From the NCBI GenBank assembly GCA_949130495.1, contig OX422220.1, forward strand, positions 122,697,810 through 122,761,809: DNA of 64,000 nt, given 5' to 3'. The notes below the pieces were generated by a model that worked only from the letters and a program-made list of their open reading frames with translations, searched no databases and was not told the origin of the DNA. Positions 44,641-57,178 of the stretch are shown here, piece after piece. Position 1 is the first letter of the stretch. The number at the start of each line of letters is the position of its first letter. The position numbers and the translations under genes are program-made. Source of the DNA: Sambucus nigra (Eukaryota > Streptophyta > Magnoliopsida > Dipsacales > Adoxaceae).

Positions 44641-45649
44641 TAGTCGAGAAAAAGAAATCGTCCTGCTCACACCATGGGAAGAACGGAGATGAGTCATCCT
44701 AAAGAGTATAAAATGAAAGAGAATAATAGGAAAATATGATGTTAGTGATCAATGAATCATGATTCATTATGAGGAAGAGAATGTGCATGTTGGGTGCGAA
44801 CACTAATTTGTAAGTGTGTACATACGTGCAATACTACTAAATATGATATATAAACAAAGGTAGCACAATGATCAAAATAGGACTCGAAAACCGATAATAG
44901 TTTGGGACGCCTACATAACATTGGGAGGCATAAAAGTCCACATAGTTAGACATGTCATAAGCGTGGGGTTAAACCCAAAAACCCTAATTTAGGACTCCTC
45001 TTTAGTTGTTTTTGAAAAAATCGCGCTCAAGTGTAAAAATGTAGAAAAAGTCACGAAATCCTACCTTGGAGCTTATAGGTGAACCCTGTTTTTGGCCTTT
45101 TGAGTTTTATGAGAATATATGATGTGAATGCTAGTAATAAAAAGGGTACTAGTGGATGTGCCATAATGGAGTAAGACTAAAAGTTATCAAAAGTAGAAAA
45201 ATGTGAATAAATAACAATAATTAAATGAAAAAAAATAATGGGAGTAGACCTCCTAAAAGATTTTGATGCTGATTTTTGAAGGAGAGTAGGCTGATTTTAG
45301 TGGTGATATAATGGTGCAATAGGGATGACATAAGTGGGAAAATGTGGTATAAAAGTTAACAAAAGTGAAAGGAATTTTGGAAACTTGAATTTTTTGGAGT
45401 GGTGGCACACAAATTTCAAGACAGAGAATGTTCTAATTGCTGAAAATAGGTTCCTTGGGAATGAGGTCACGACCTCTTTAAATATAAAAAATTAGGGTTA
45501 AGGGGTCTCCCGGTCATCATAGGGCCTAACTTGCCTATCATGATACCCTTGGTTTGCTAGTGAAGTAAAGTTCACCTCTGCCTATAGGCATAGGGTCGGG
45601 TGCCTATAGGCAGTCCAAAAAGGACCTTTTTTTTTTAGAAATATGGGTA

Positions 45650-46130
45650 TAAAATGGAAATCATAAGTCCAAACCATGCATGGTCGAAACCTTAGAATGG
45701 GGATTCAGAACCTTATGCAAATCCATTAGGCCACTATCGAGTTTGAGAGTTGACTGAAAACTAGTGGGGCTTAGAAGGGTTCAATGGCTTTAAATAGGAA
45801 CCATAAGGCTGATTCGCAAACGGTACGGACCATTAGAGGGGGGGATTTAGATCCCTATGAAGGTGCAATGAGATTTTCTTGGCTTAGAGAGTTCACTAAA
45901 GTTAATCGGGCTTGGGAATGCACGCTCACCTTTAGATCAGTGTTTAAAGTAAAAATGTGACTACAAGCGAACCATAAGACGAATTCACACATAGTATGGA
46001 TTGTTGGAGAGGGGATTAAAAGATCTATAAGGGTACAATAAACTTCGTTTGAGGTATAAAGTTAACCAAAGTCAATTAGGGCTCAAGAGAATCCTGTAGT
46101 GTCTAGATCAAATTTTGGAGTAGGACTTAG
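45650..46130 (-). repeat. About 180-bp tandem repeat, inverted block
   Basis: About three degenerate units. The reverse complement reads like the units at 47930-49050 (for example ATCTAAATCC...TAATGGTCC then GCGAATCAGCCTTATGG). The orientation is opposite to that block. Confidence 0.7.
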
Positions 46131-46269
46131 GGTCTTAGGGTGAGAGGAGAATTGTTAGGGACCTAAGGTGATATTTGGAGGGTATTAGGATGGGGTGTCT
46201 ATATATCCCCTCGTCGAGTGAGCTTGGAAAAAGTAGAGGTCGTCAAAAGATAGACACCTCATGAATGTT

Positions 46270-46700
46270 TAAGAGTTTAGAGGGTTGAGGCTTCTGCTGG
46301 GGATTTAAGAGAGTGAAGGTGACCGATTCAAAGGGTCGAGGCTAATTTCTGTAGGCCTAGGTCAATTATGTGGACCTAAAGAGTTGAGGTGACCAATTTA
46401 AAAGGGTCTCGATTGATTTTGTAGACCTAAAGAGTTGAGGTTGGCCGATTCAAAGGGTCTAGGCCGATTATGTGGACCTAAGGTGTTGAGGTGATCAATT
46501 CAAAGGGTCGAGATCAATTTTGTGGACCAAAATAGTTTAGAGTGATGTTTTCAGAGGGTTGAGGTCGATTCTGTAGACATAGGGAGTTGAGGTGACCAAT
46601 TCATAGGGTCGATCTCGATTCTATAGACCTAAATCATGAGAGCTACGGATTCAAAGGGTCGATACCGATTTTGCAGACTTAAAGAGTTAATGTTATAAGA
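46270..46700 (+). repeat. About 55-bp tandem repeat array
   Basis: Seven to eight degenerate units containing TTGAGGTGACC, ATTCAAAGGGTCGAGG and GATTTTGTAGACCTAA-like blocks in that order. Confidence 0.85.
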
Positions 46701-46739
46701 GACGTTATTCTATTACAATGGGGAGTATGGAATTGGTGA

Positions 46740-46965
46740 GGCTCTATGAGCGCTATCATGTTTGGTTTCTGATCTCACTAGAGAGTGTGCTGGTAATATG
46801 AATGTTGGCAAACTTTGATTCTAATCCCATTGGGGGAGTAAGTTAGTGATGTGAATACTGACACACTTTGATTTCGATCTTACTGGAGTATGATGGTGAT
46901 GTGAATTCTGATGCATTTTAATTCTAATTCCACTGGTGGAGTATTCTAGTGATGAGGAGTAGTGA
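46740..46965 (+). repeat. About 65-70-bp tandem repeat array
   Basis: Three to four degenerate units with TTTGATTCTAATCCCA, TGGGGGAGTA and GTGATGTGAAT-like blocks. It follows the 55-bp array without obvious relation to it. Confidence 0.75.
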
Positions 46966-47929
46966 TGTTGTTCATTTTTATCTCTTTCCTTTCAGGATTT
47001 TTACATAGATCCGTTGTTATGACTGCAGGAGATTAGCAGTGGTGATATGATACGCTTGATTTAGTGACTTTTCTTTGTACTTGAAAAAAGACTTAAAGGG
47101 ATAAAATGTGGCATTTTTGTTCTATTATCTTGATTTATTGGCTTACTCTACATGAACTATAATTTTCCACTAGGGATTTGTTTTGAGAAAAAGAAGGAAA
47201 ATTGAGTTTTTCGAAATTCTTGAATATGTTTTTAGCATATTTGAACAGAGAAATGCCTTGGAGGCTTGGTTGCAAAGAACTTTCCTTTAAATGGACTTAT
47301 TTCAAAATGAAAAGGGGTAAAAGAGAAAAATAGGGGTTTTTTAAAATAGGTAATGACTGGCATACCTCTTAGCCTACTTGTCCACTTATTAATGCATGGC
47401 CGGGTAACATCCTTTCGGTGATGATGAATTCATTGTCAAAAAGATTGTATTGATAATAACTTTGCTAGTGCCGTGGCTCTGGGTTGACTGCCAGGCTGCT
47501 TTTACTAACTAGTGATACGATGTCAGATCCCAAGGTGGCCATAATTATGCTTTTGATGTCCCATTATTATGATCCTACTATTGTTATACTAACAGAGAAT
47601 TTGAACTACGTCGATGACTGTAAGAAAGGACATACCATTTTTTATGGGTAGCTTCATAATGTTATTCTTGTGGTTGTTGGAGAAACTACGCATAATAGCC
47701 CCTCCTAAGTACCCTCTGGAGGATGTTACCAATCTTTTTGCATGGTCTTCTTTCATCTTTTCCCCATCTATGGAGAATTAGGTGAATTGTCTTGTGGAAC
47801 ATGGGGATAAGAATCTTAATTATTTAGTGCCATTGTAGATATCCCATCCTAAATCCTCCTAATAACCTCCTTAGGTCCCTAGCACTCACTCATTCACCAC
47901 AAATACTAGGTCATACCCCGAGTATTGAT
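46966..47929. other. Non-repetitive spacer, nothing recognised
   Basis: No supported gene or transposon terminus. It includes a stretch (about 47325-47410) loosely resembling 57410-57450 (pyrimidine/purine tract then GGCATACC). Confidence 0.4.
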
Positions 47930-49060
47930 TTAGAGTCCACTGAGCGCTCCAGATCCCTATTTGACTCCAATCAACTTCCTCACCTGAACATAAGCTTAAT
48001 GAATCTTTGAATTGATTTGAATCCCATTTCCAACGGTCTTCCCTATGTGCGACATGTCTATTCTACTATAAAAAACTGATCTCGAGGCCATCGGGTGCTC
48101 CCAGGTTTCATTTGACTCCGATAAAATTCCACGCCAGAGTAGAAGCATAATAAATCTTCAAAGGTATCTAAATACCTTTTTCAATGGTCCACCTCATTTA
48201 CAAATTGGCCCTACGATTTGGACGAACGATTCGTTTTACTATTAAAAAATGATCTGGAGGCCACTAGGCATTCTCGGGCCTTATTTGACTACGATAAACT
48301 TTTTTGTCTGAGCGAACACTCATGAATCTTCAAAGGTCTCTTAATCTCCTTTCCAATGGTCCATTTTACTATAAAAACTGATCTGGGCACTCGTGGGCCC
48401 CATTTGACCCATGTCAACTTTCTCGCATGAGCGAAGGATCAATGAATATTTGAAGGTCTCTGAATCTCCTTTGTAATGGTCTGCTCTGTATACGAATTAA
48501 CCTTACGATTCGGACGAACGGTTCGTTTAATACCAAAAATTAGTCTAGAGGCCACCGAGTACTCACAGGATCCATTTCACTCCTATGAACTCTTCAATTT
48601 AAACGAAGCTGAATGAATCTTTGAAGGTCTCTAAAAACCATTTCCAACGGTCCACCCCATGCACGAATCATCCTTATGGTACGGAAAAACAACCCATTTT
48701 ACTCTAAAGGTTCACTGGGCTCTTTTGGGTTTCGTTTGACCTAGGTTATCTCTCTGAACTGAACAAAGATGAATGAAATATTGAAGGTCTCTTAATACCC
48801 TTTCTAATGGTCCATCACGTGTGCGAATTGGCCTTATGATTCAAATAAACGATCCATTTTTCTTCAAGAATTTCTTATATAGTGACCACGGGCACTTTCA
48901 TTCCCCGTTTGACTTCGATCAAGTCCTGAACCAGGGAGTGGCTCATGGATTCTTAAAAGGGTCTAAATACCCTTTTCCAACAGTTTGCCCCTTGTGTGAT
49001 TCTATCTTATGGTTCGCATTTTGGGATCGTTTTTCCAAAAAATCTAACTTAGATTGCCGA
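47930..49060 (+). repeat. About 180-bp satellite-like tandem repeat
   Basis: Six to seven degenerate units. Each contains GATCTGGAGGCCAC (for example 48069, 48249), TTTGACTCCGAT, GAGCGAA, AATCTTCAAAGGTCTCT, TCCAATGGTCCA and ACGATTCGGACGAACG-like blocks. Spacing is about 180 bp where intact and shorter where units are deleted. Confidence 0.85.
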
Positions 49061-49156
49061 ATGGCAACACCAAGATTATGCCTATCGACAACGTGCCTAG
49101 GGTTATAGGCCAATAAGAAGGTATAGGAACATACCGATCGATATCTTCCTTGGACT

Positions 49157-49202
49157 TATAAATAGAGGTAACGACCTCACTTTAAAAAGTCCCCCCCCCC
49201 CC
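49157..49202 (+). promoter_or_regulatory. TATA-like box followed by a 12-C run
   Basis: TATAAATAGAGG at 49157-49168 on the plus strand, then C12 at 49191-49202. The position, at the edge of the satellite block and the decayed pol, suggests an LTR promoter or an antisense promoter. On the minus strand the G12 could instead be a degenerate polypurine tract. Confidence 0.4.
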
Positions 49203-49270
49203 TCAACATCGCTCTCAGTAATTCAGAGAGAATTTTCTCGAATCCAAACCTAATCCTTCCTTAAAAGGCT

Positions 49271-49917
49271 ATCTTTCAGGGTCCCACTTTTGAAGATGTG
49301 CCTCTCTTCGTCATTCTCAGACATCTTAATCCTTGTTGTACTCGTCTCGGCCTCAGTCGGGGGGAGACAGACTCTTCTTTCTGGCTCATAAGCTGGAGTC
49401 TCAATCTCTTCTATATTGTCCTCGTCCCATGTGAATAAGCTATAAAATCAGCTAGGGCCTGCCCCTTGATGGACATTCTTGGCTAGTAGATAATATCAAA
49501 ATCCCCTAACTCAATTGCCCTGGCCATTAACCTTCCCTATTTCTCAAGTTTATGGATGATCAGTCTAAGAGGAGAGTCAGTGAGGATGACCATAATATGT
49601 TCTTAAAAGTATGACTTTATCTTCCTTGAGGTATGGATTAAAGCATATGCCAGCTTATCCATTTTAGGATGTCTCTGCTCGCCCCCCTGGAGGGCCTTAC
49701 TGTTTAAGTACACTGGATTCTGCACACCATCCTTAACTCTAAAAATGGAAGCACTAATGGCCGATTTCCACACTGCTAGATACAAATACAACTTTTCTCC
49801 CTGAACTGGTCTTGACAGCAGGAGTAGAGATTCGAGGTAGGTCTTCAACTCTTGAAAGGCCTTATTTCACTCCTCATTAAAATCAAAAGATTTCCTGAGC
49901 ACCTTCAAGAAGGGAAA
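49271..49917 (-). pseudogene. Old Tat element: RNase H, pseudogene
   Basis: The minus strand shows LLSRPVQGEKLYLYLAVW, VYLNSKALQGGEQRHPKMDKLAYALIHTSRKIKSYF and, after stops, VILTDSPLR and IKGQALADFIA, the Tat RNase H domain in order. No integrase follows: left of about 49270 the sequence changes to non-coding and satellite DNA. Several stops are present. Confidence 0.8.
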
Positions 49918-50960
49918 TCACTTATCTGTAGCTTTGAACACAGACTTGTTCAATGCTACCACTCGTCCCGCTAACCACTGAACATCTATTATTATTGTGG
50001 GAGTATTCATTCCCATCAAAGCATTGATCTTATTGGGGTTGGACTCAATATCCCTTTGATTCATAATAAATCCCAAGAACTTTCCTAACCTTACGTCTAA
50101 GACACACTTGGCAGGGTTGAGTTTTAGTCGGTACTTGTCTATAGTATCATAAGTTCGCTCAAGGTCGACCATATAAGTGTCGATCTTGAGACTTTTTGTC
50201 AACATGTCATCTACACACACCTCTATTATCTTCCCAATTTTCTCTTCAAACATCTAGTTTACCAATCTCTGATATGTTGCTCCAGTGTTCTTCAGGCCTA
50301 GTGGCATGACTTTATAATAATAAGTCCCCTTATCAGTAATGAAAGACGTCTTCTCAGAATTGGCAGGGTGCATGAATATCTAGTTATAGTATGAGTAGGC
50401 ATCCATAAAACTCATTAATTCATGGCCAGTAGTGGCATCTACCATCTACCCTATCCTTGGCAAAGGAAAGATATCTTTGGGGTAGGCTTTGTTCAGGTCC
50501 ATAAAATAAACACACATCCTCCATTTGACGGTTACTTTGGGGATGATAACATTATTTTCTAACCACTTAGGGTAAATGACTTCCCTGATGAAGTCGTCTT
50601 TTTCTAACTTCTTCACCTCTTCTCTGATGACATCATATTTCTCCCCGGAGTACACTCTCCTTCTTTATCTGATCGACTTTATATCTTCGAACACATTGAG
50701 CTTATGGCAGAGGACCTTTGGATCGATGCCGAGCATATCTTTATGGCTCCAAGAAAAAATGCTTTGCCTCTTCTTTAACAGTTTGATCATCTCCTCTTTG
50801 ATCTCCTTATTCAGAGCTTTATCAATTTGGATGATTTTTTCTAACTCATCCATATTGAGGATAATGGATTCTACCTCTTTAGCGACTTCTCCCTTCTTTA
50901 GCTTAGTCTTATCTCTAGGGTTAAGATTATCAATATTGAGGATGATGTATTATACCTCAT
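49918..50960 (-). pseudogene. Old Tat element: reverse transcriptase, pseudogene
   Basis: The minus strand shows WRMCVYFMDLNKAYPKDIFPLPRIG, ELMSFMDAY, KNTGATYQRLVN, VCVDDMLTKS, YRLKLNPAKCVLDV and FLGFIMNQRDIESNP. The family's catalytic YVDD is CVDD here and several stops interrupt it. It is homologous throughout to the RT of the young element at 36591-39998 but much older. The connector SHKDMLGIDPKVLCHKLNV precedes it near 50720. Confidence 0.87.
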
Positions 50961-51700
50961 AAGATGAGATAAAGTAAAATTTATGTGCCTTAAATTGGCT
51001 ACCCTGAACTTCCCCAACTCCATATGGAGTCAGGAATTTAATCACCTAGTGAATCGTTGAGGGCACGACTTCAAACTCCTTGAGGGCTACCCATCCCAGA
51101 ATTATGTTGTAGGCTGAGTAGACATTCTTATCCATAACAAAGAAACTAATTTTCTTTGTGAGGCATTTTGGCCAGCTATTCCCCATTCTAACTTCCATCT
51201 CATAGATTCCTAACGGTTGCACTTTCTCGCCACTGAAACCAATTAGTGGTTGGTGATATGGGATCAACCTCTTTTTGCTCATCCCTAGACCCTTGTAGCA
51301 GTCCCAAAACATCACATCGGTAGAGCTGCTACCATTGATTAATATTATGGGCACTTCATACCCATGCACCAACGTGGTGATCACTAGTGGGTCATCATGT
51401 GGGGATAAGATCCACTTAAAATCCAACCTGGAGAAACCAAAAATTAAAGTATTCATATCCACTTTGTTCTCTTTTACCTTCCTCGGCTCAACTTCTACCA
51501 GGTGAACTTCTTTGGGTTTTGGAGGAAGAGCTTTAGACTTACCCACATGGGCCTTTCTATCATCAGTTTCATTCCCACCTATAATAAGTCCTTCAAAAGT
51601 CATCTTGACTCCGAGAGAAATTATGTTCAACTGACCCTTAGGATCGATGATTGGAGGTGAAAGGTCAGAATATGCTTTATTATCATCATCCAAGTCATCA
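50961..51700 (-). pseudogene. Old Tat element: aspartic protease, pseudogene
   Basis: A 215-codon minus frame contains LIFGFSRLDFKWILSPHDDP, ILINGSSSTDVMFW, YHQPLIGFSGEKVQPLG and FFVMDKNVYSAYNIILG, aligning with the protease region of the young element. The active-site aspartate of VDNGSS is lost (INGSS), so it is inactive. Confidence 0.85.
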
Positions 51701-53622
51701 TCGTCTCAATTGGATGGAGCATGAGGCTTGCACTTGTCATTCCTCCTCTTCTAGGCATCATCTCAGCCACCATTTGAACTTTTCTTGTCAACATCCTTTC
51801 TTAACTTTCCAGCTTTTAGCATTTTTCAATCTCGTCCTTAATAGCAAAACATATATCGGTTGTATGGCCATAATCTTAGTGAAATTTACACCATAGATTC
51901 TTATTTCTCTTGTGAGGAGGAGCTTCTTTATCTCATTCAGGATGTGCTCACAACTTACTATTAGGGGGTATGGTTAGCAAACTTATCATTCACCGACCTC
52001 TTCTTGCTATCCTTATTCTTTTTCTGGAACTTACCTCCACTACTTTTTTTGTTCTCATCTTAGCCTTTGGCAGCCATTGCATCCTCCGAATTCATGACCT
52101 TCCCGACCGTAGCCAGAAGTTCGGCCATGGATTTAGGAGGATCTTCTATAAGCTTCCAAAGGAGATTTCCTTTCTGCAGCCCTCCGATTAGGGCGATCAT
52201 AATAATGTTCTCTTTGTAATCCTCAACCTCTAATTTTCCCTTATTGAAACTAGTTATGTACTCCCTTAGATTTTCATTATTTCCATGCTTCACGTACAAC
52301 AACTATGTTATCTTCTTTTGGGGCCTCATACCGAAGAAAAAATTATGTATATATCTCTTTGATAATTACTTGAAATTATCGATTGAGTTTTTAAGGAGAG
52401 ATATAAATCACACATGAGAAGCATCAATCAGTGTGCTAGAGATGTCCCAACACCTCATCTTGCCCGAGACCGAGTAGATATCAATATTTAATTGGTATAT
52501 TTCCACATAGTGGATGGGATTAGTGTTACCATTATAGTTAGTTCTGACCACCAACGGCTTAAACTTATCCGGGGTTGGATAACTCACGATCTTGGCAGCA
52601 AAGGGGAAGCCTTCAAAGTAGCCCCTCTGTAAGGGGTCTCGACTTTTCAGTATGTCCCCTATCTTGTCCTCCAATCGCTGAATGGAATCATTTTAGGGCC
52701 TCTCGATTAAAGCTATAATCCCGGTCAGAGAAACATAATCTCTATCCCCTTCTATGTCCGCAGGACAAATAGAAGTCACTCTGGAAATAGTCTTTTATCG
52801 GCTATTCACCTCTAGTTATTCCTTGAGGAGATCGATGATCATCACATCTATCATTCCTTCTAGAACCAGCTATACTCGAAGATATGGAGACTCTATTTCT
52901 TAAATCATCTACTACTGGGCCTAGCCTATCAAAGACCGACCCTCTACTTAGTCTATCCAAAGATGATGCCCTTGGCCTACATTTTTGGCTCAGCCTGTCG
53001 CTACATCCTTGGTTGGGATGAATTGGTCACATAGTGCCTTAAAATTTTTGATAAGGTTCCCTACATTCTCTAGCGTCCTCATCATAATATTTTTCATCAT
53101 CATTATCAAGGCATTCCTAACCTGTCCTCCCCAGGCATAAATGCCTATGGTCGGCCACATCTCTGTGCCTATACTAAGGAGGAAGATCTTTGAGTGGGGC
53201 TTGGGGTGGTCCCCTGGCCGCTGGATCTTGGACACTTTCCCTGTCGATCGGAGTTATAATCTCATCTCTAGCGCTGTCAATTCTAACCACTATGTTCTGA
53301 CTAAATGCAGTAAGAGTCACTTGCATCTACTATTGGCTATCCACTAAGGAGCACAGGGTCGTCACCACCTCAGCCATTTATGACTTGGGAGGGGCCTGAC
53401 TGGAACTTGGGACTACACCCAAAGGCAAATCGAAGGCCATACTTCGATAAACTGGATGAACTAAAAATATGAAGAAAATATTGAGAGGCTCGATAGGAGA
53501 TCTTTTAATGGTGATAGAGGCCCACCTGAGTGGAGATGGATCACCACCAGAGAATTCAGTGAGTTCAAGATAAATAAAGATAACGAAGAAGATGTACTTC
53601 ATTCCCACACGTTGTTGTAGAT
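51701..53622 (-). pseudogene. Old Tat element: gag, pseudogene
   Basis: The minus strand shows, from N to C: ILKSRDPLQRGYFEGFPF, FKPLVVRTNYNGNTNP and IYSVSGKMRCWD (52674-52408), then YVKHGNNENLREYITSFNKGKLEVEDY and DPPKSMAELLA (52302-52060), then the zinc-knuckle remnant CKFH-stop-DYGHTTDIC (about 51890-51850). Multiple frameshifts and stops. The PBS to its right is degenerate but still ends CGTGTGGGAA on the minus strand near 53602-53612. Confidence 0.82.
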
Positions 53623-54485
53623 TGATGATACCCAAAATTCTATCACCAAATTAATTTAGTATGTAATCTCAAACCAGTGCAACAATGGAGTATGATAGAT
53701 ATATGAAAACCCAGAAGGAGATGAGGCAAAGAGGAAGATAATAATGAATATAAGTGGTTCAGCTTTTGTAGGGCCGATGTCCATTGTGTGAATGTGAGTG
53801 AATTCCACTAAATATTATCTCTAATGGCGTTGGGATACAAACACTCAAGCTTTCTATCTCAAAACAATGGTTTTAAAGAGTTTCGTTCAGGTTCTGAATT
53901 CATGATTCCTTTCGATGATGTAGAAGACATGTATTTATATGACCGTGGTGGTGTCATACCCACCCCAGGCATGCATGAGGCATGCACAAGACCAAGTGTC
54001 TAATGCTACGATTCCATCTTTCTCTCGCGGATGTACTTAATGATTAAGAGATATTATCCACATGTGGGGATGATGATGTTGTAATGGTTTTGTACACGTG
54101 GGCCTCATAGCCAACGCGCACTCTCCCACATGTTTTTCATTCCACGCACCCTATCAGATGCCAGCTGTCTCCAGCTGGGATGAAGTGTCGGCCTGTACGA
54201 GTACGAGACCATTAATATACTGATGTATTTCATGGTATTAATCGCTAAGTGTAGTCTCAACTGACTTGTGTCACGCCGAGACAAGACTATAGGTTAACTA
54301 ATGAGGTATCGACTTCTTGAGATAGATTAGGCAAGACTTTATACTTGCCAAGGTTTCATGTGTTCTCGGCTTAAGATTGAGATGAGATGTACTGGCTGAG
54401 ATGAAATGATTCAGTTGTACATGATGGCTCATGAGAGCATACTTTGTAGAGTCGGCTTAAGCCGAGCCTGGCTTGAGCCGAGGTC
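53623..54485 (-). repeat. Putative 5' LTR of the old Tat element
   Basis: Begins TGATGATACCC next to the degenerate PBS. Its layout parallels the young Tat LTR: a GAAGAT/GATGAG-rich stretch, GTGGTTC, CCGATGTCCA, and a minus-strand TATAAATAC about 310 bp in. The U3 side has many GCCGAG / CTCGGC half-sites and the 14-bp palindrome TCGGCTTAAGCCGA (54452-54465). No partner LTR was found, so the right edge is a guess. Confidence 0.5.
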
Positions 54486-54818
54486 TCATATTGGCATATA
54501 TATTACTAGGGAGATATCCAATTGATTTTTGAAATTAGTGTTCTTCTGGGGAAGTAAGTGTGGTGTTAAATTTTTTTCTTGGTGAAAAAGATTCTGAAAT
54601 TCCTTTTGTAATTTTTGGAATTTTCTGGGGATTTTACGAGATTTTTTTACCATTTTTTGGAAATTTTTGTACAAAATTTTGGGGAGGGTGCTGAACGGTA
54701 AGGTGTAGAAGGTGCCAAATGGCAGTGGCACGGTATTTTGGGTTACCTCGAGTAGGTGAAAGGATAGTGTCGATCAGTATGTTGTTGGGAGCTTCCGATC
54801 AGCATGCCCCATAACCCC

Positions 54819-54830
54819 TTATAAAAAGGG
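54819..54830 (+). promoter_or_regulatory. TATA box upstream of the PMD pseudogene
   Basis: TTATAAAAAGGG followed about 25-35 bp later by a pyrimidine-rich CTTCATTTTTCATAACATCC, a plausible start region, some 75 bases before the first PMD coding sequence. Confidence 0.5.
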
Positions 54831-54889
54831 GCGAGATTTCTTCATTTTTCATAACATCCAGACTTTCTCTCTTCTGCTATTTTTTTGTG

Positions 54890-57178
54890 CAAATTATTTT
54901 AGTGTTTCAAAACCAAGAAATTGATGATTTTTCAAGCAATGAGGTCCACATGACGTGGTTGAATGTCGACGACTGGGTGAACGTAGAGTAGTGGGCTAGG
55001 GTGCCCCTAGCACTGGGTAGTGAGAATGATTTCGACTCATTCAAGCCAGTTAAAAATGAGTGGACTCTTTTGTGGCACTCGGCACTCCATCGATCTTCTA
55101 GGTTGGTGAATCCTAGTGTCTTTACAAGTGTTAATGACCTTTGATATTATATTATACTTTCTTAGTGATATTTTGCTTATTTTGACAAGGATTTTTCCTT
55201 TTATTTTTGACACACTAATATCTCTATGTCAAACCTTTGTTCTTGAGAGATGACGGGCTTAAGGATATTTGGGAGAACCTTCCACTGGTGGTGTATTGGG
55301 TGGTGTCATCAACCAGTTTTGGTAGATTGACATCTGCACTGGACGAGATGCCTCGTTCGACGGTTGTCCTTTGCACTTTGGGGGAGAGGTAGTGAGAAAC
55401 CACCCACACCATGCATTTCGGTTTAAGGGAAATGATAGTGACTCTTATCGACATGCAGTAGCTGCTGGGGCTGGATTATGAGGGGGGCACATAAAGGTGG
55501 ACCGGAGTTTGTGGGTGACACCGGCGGCGGTGGAGTCGGCATTAGGTGATGTGGAGAGGATAGTCTCTAGGGACTCCATCATTCTATCCCTTTTGAAGGA
55601 GGTGTTATTGAGTCGACAGATCGACGATACCGATGGGATACACGTGCAGAAGATGGCCCGTATGTTTATTCTGCTATTGTTGGGAGTGTTTTTGGTGGCG
55701 ACGAGTGGCGACGTCGTTCGCTTATGGTTTTTTCCATTTTGAGGGTATTTTTGAATATCCCTATTTTTTAGTGGGGGAACCTGAATTTGGCGACCCTTTA
55801 TTTTTCTTTGGATGCATTTAGCCGGTGCTACCGATAGACCTTTACTGGTGCCACGTATCTTTTGGTGGTATTATTTGTTTTGTGTATTTTCCTTTATGCA
55901 TTTTGTTCTTTTGATTGATGACTATTTGTCCTTTGTAGACGTGATTCAATTAGGTGATTGGGCTTAACACCCAATTAATAGCTTTGAAGGATAAGTCCGT
56001 TGGGGGATTCTACCAGATGTAGCGATGGCAGAAGTCCAACCAACAGTCGAGGTGGTCCCTTTCTTTAGGGGTGATGCATCAGGTCATGAACGGACTAACG
56101 AGTGATCGGATAAATCTTTCTTTCTTCTTGAGACCATTTTTCCTTGATTATCTTTTCAGATACTAATTTTTTCCTGGGGATTTTGTAGGCGACCTTATAT
56201 CTCTGGGGGACAACAATCCAACACACGAGGGTGACCAGGGGGAACGCATAGGTCTGTCGTCTGCTAGCGCATGAGTTTGGTTAGTCTTGGTATCTAGGGG
56301 AGATAGTAGTCCGAAAGGTGGGGGGGATGAGGTGATATTTACACTTGTGAGGCCCCCGATGTACATGAGGTGAGAGCAAGAGATGTCAGAGGAGGTGTGG
56401 GTAGCGACGTTGGTTGACGAGCCATATTCGTCGTATATCGACACAGTGGCAACCTATGATTACATGGATTTTGTGTTGAGATGGCTTATGCCACCCAGCA
56501 TATATGACATTATGCCTCTTACCCCTTGCGGTCTCTAGTAGAGGCACGAGTCTACTAGTGGGGTCTGCCCACATTGTAGGCGGTGCATCGACATCGACAA
56601 CGGCAACGACATTAGAGGTTCCCTTTGTGCGGTTGGATCATCCTTCCTATAACATTTGATGATCTGATGAAGGGTCGGTGCATATGATGCATCATCCCAA
56701 TATGATTGTACCAGAGTAAATAAGGCTAACATAGGACGTTCTTCAGCTGACGGTATAGCTTTCATTTATTTGCCTTTTGATTTTATGATTTCTTTCTTTC
56801 CCTCAAACTGATTGATTTTCTCTTTTCTGTTTTTCTTGCAGAACATTAGGATGTCGACCCCTTGGCTAAGGGATATTTGTGATTGGGTGGTTCTACGACT
56901 GCTCAGATTCAGGAGTCGATCCCAGCTCCTTCTTGCTTGGTTTTGTCTGCTTCGTCTGGGGAGGAGTTTGGTTCAGGGAACGGAGGCTCTCCATCTCGTC
57001 GTCGGGGGAAGCACGTATGCCACAGGGATGGAGATTCTTATAGAGAGATAAAGAAAAAAGAGATAAAGAGAACGTTAGAGAGAGAGAATATAGGTGAAGG
57101 TGAGAGAGAATATTTTGGGGGGTTCGGGCTGAGTCCCGTTGTTTATGTTTGTTCATGTAAGGCAAAATGTAATAAATA
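54890..57178 (+). pseudogene. Plant mobile domain (PMD) gene, multi-exon pseudogene
   Basis: PMD proteins (MAIL1/MAIN family and transposon-borne relatives) act in silencing and genome stability; many copies travel in Tat and MULE elements. Recognisable pieces: LLWHSALHRSSRLVNPS (to about 55115); ETTHTMHFGLREMIVTLIDMQ then LLGLDYEGG (about 55394-55482), matching the ERW-ETHTFH...GEMTVTL-D...LLGL core; RDSIILSLLKEVL, then HVQKMARMFILLLLGVFL and SGDVVRLWFFPF (about 55578-55740); VATYDYMDFVLRW (about 56436-56480); and a Ser/Arg/Lys-rich C-terminus after a good splice acceptor (TTTTTCTTGCAG, 56832-56843). Stops and at least one frameshift (about 55485) make it non-functional. It is on the strand opposite to the adjacent Tat pol. 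Confidence 0.75.
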
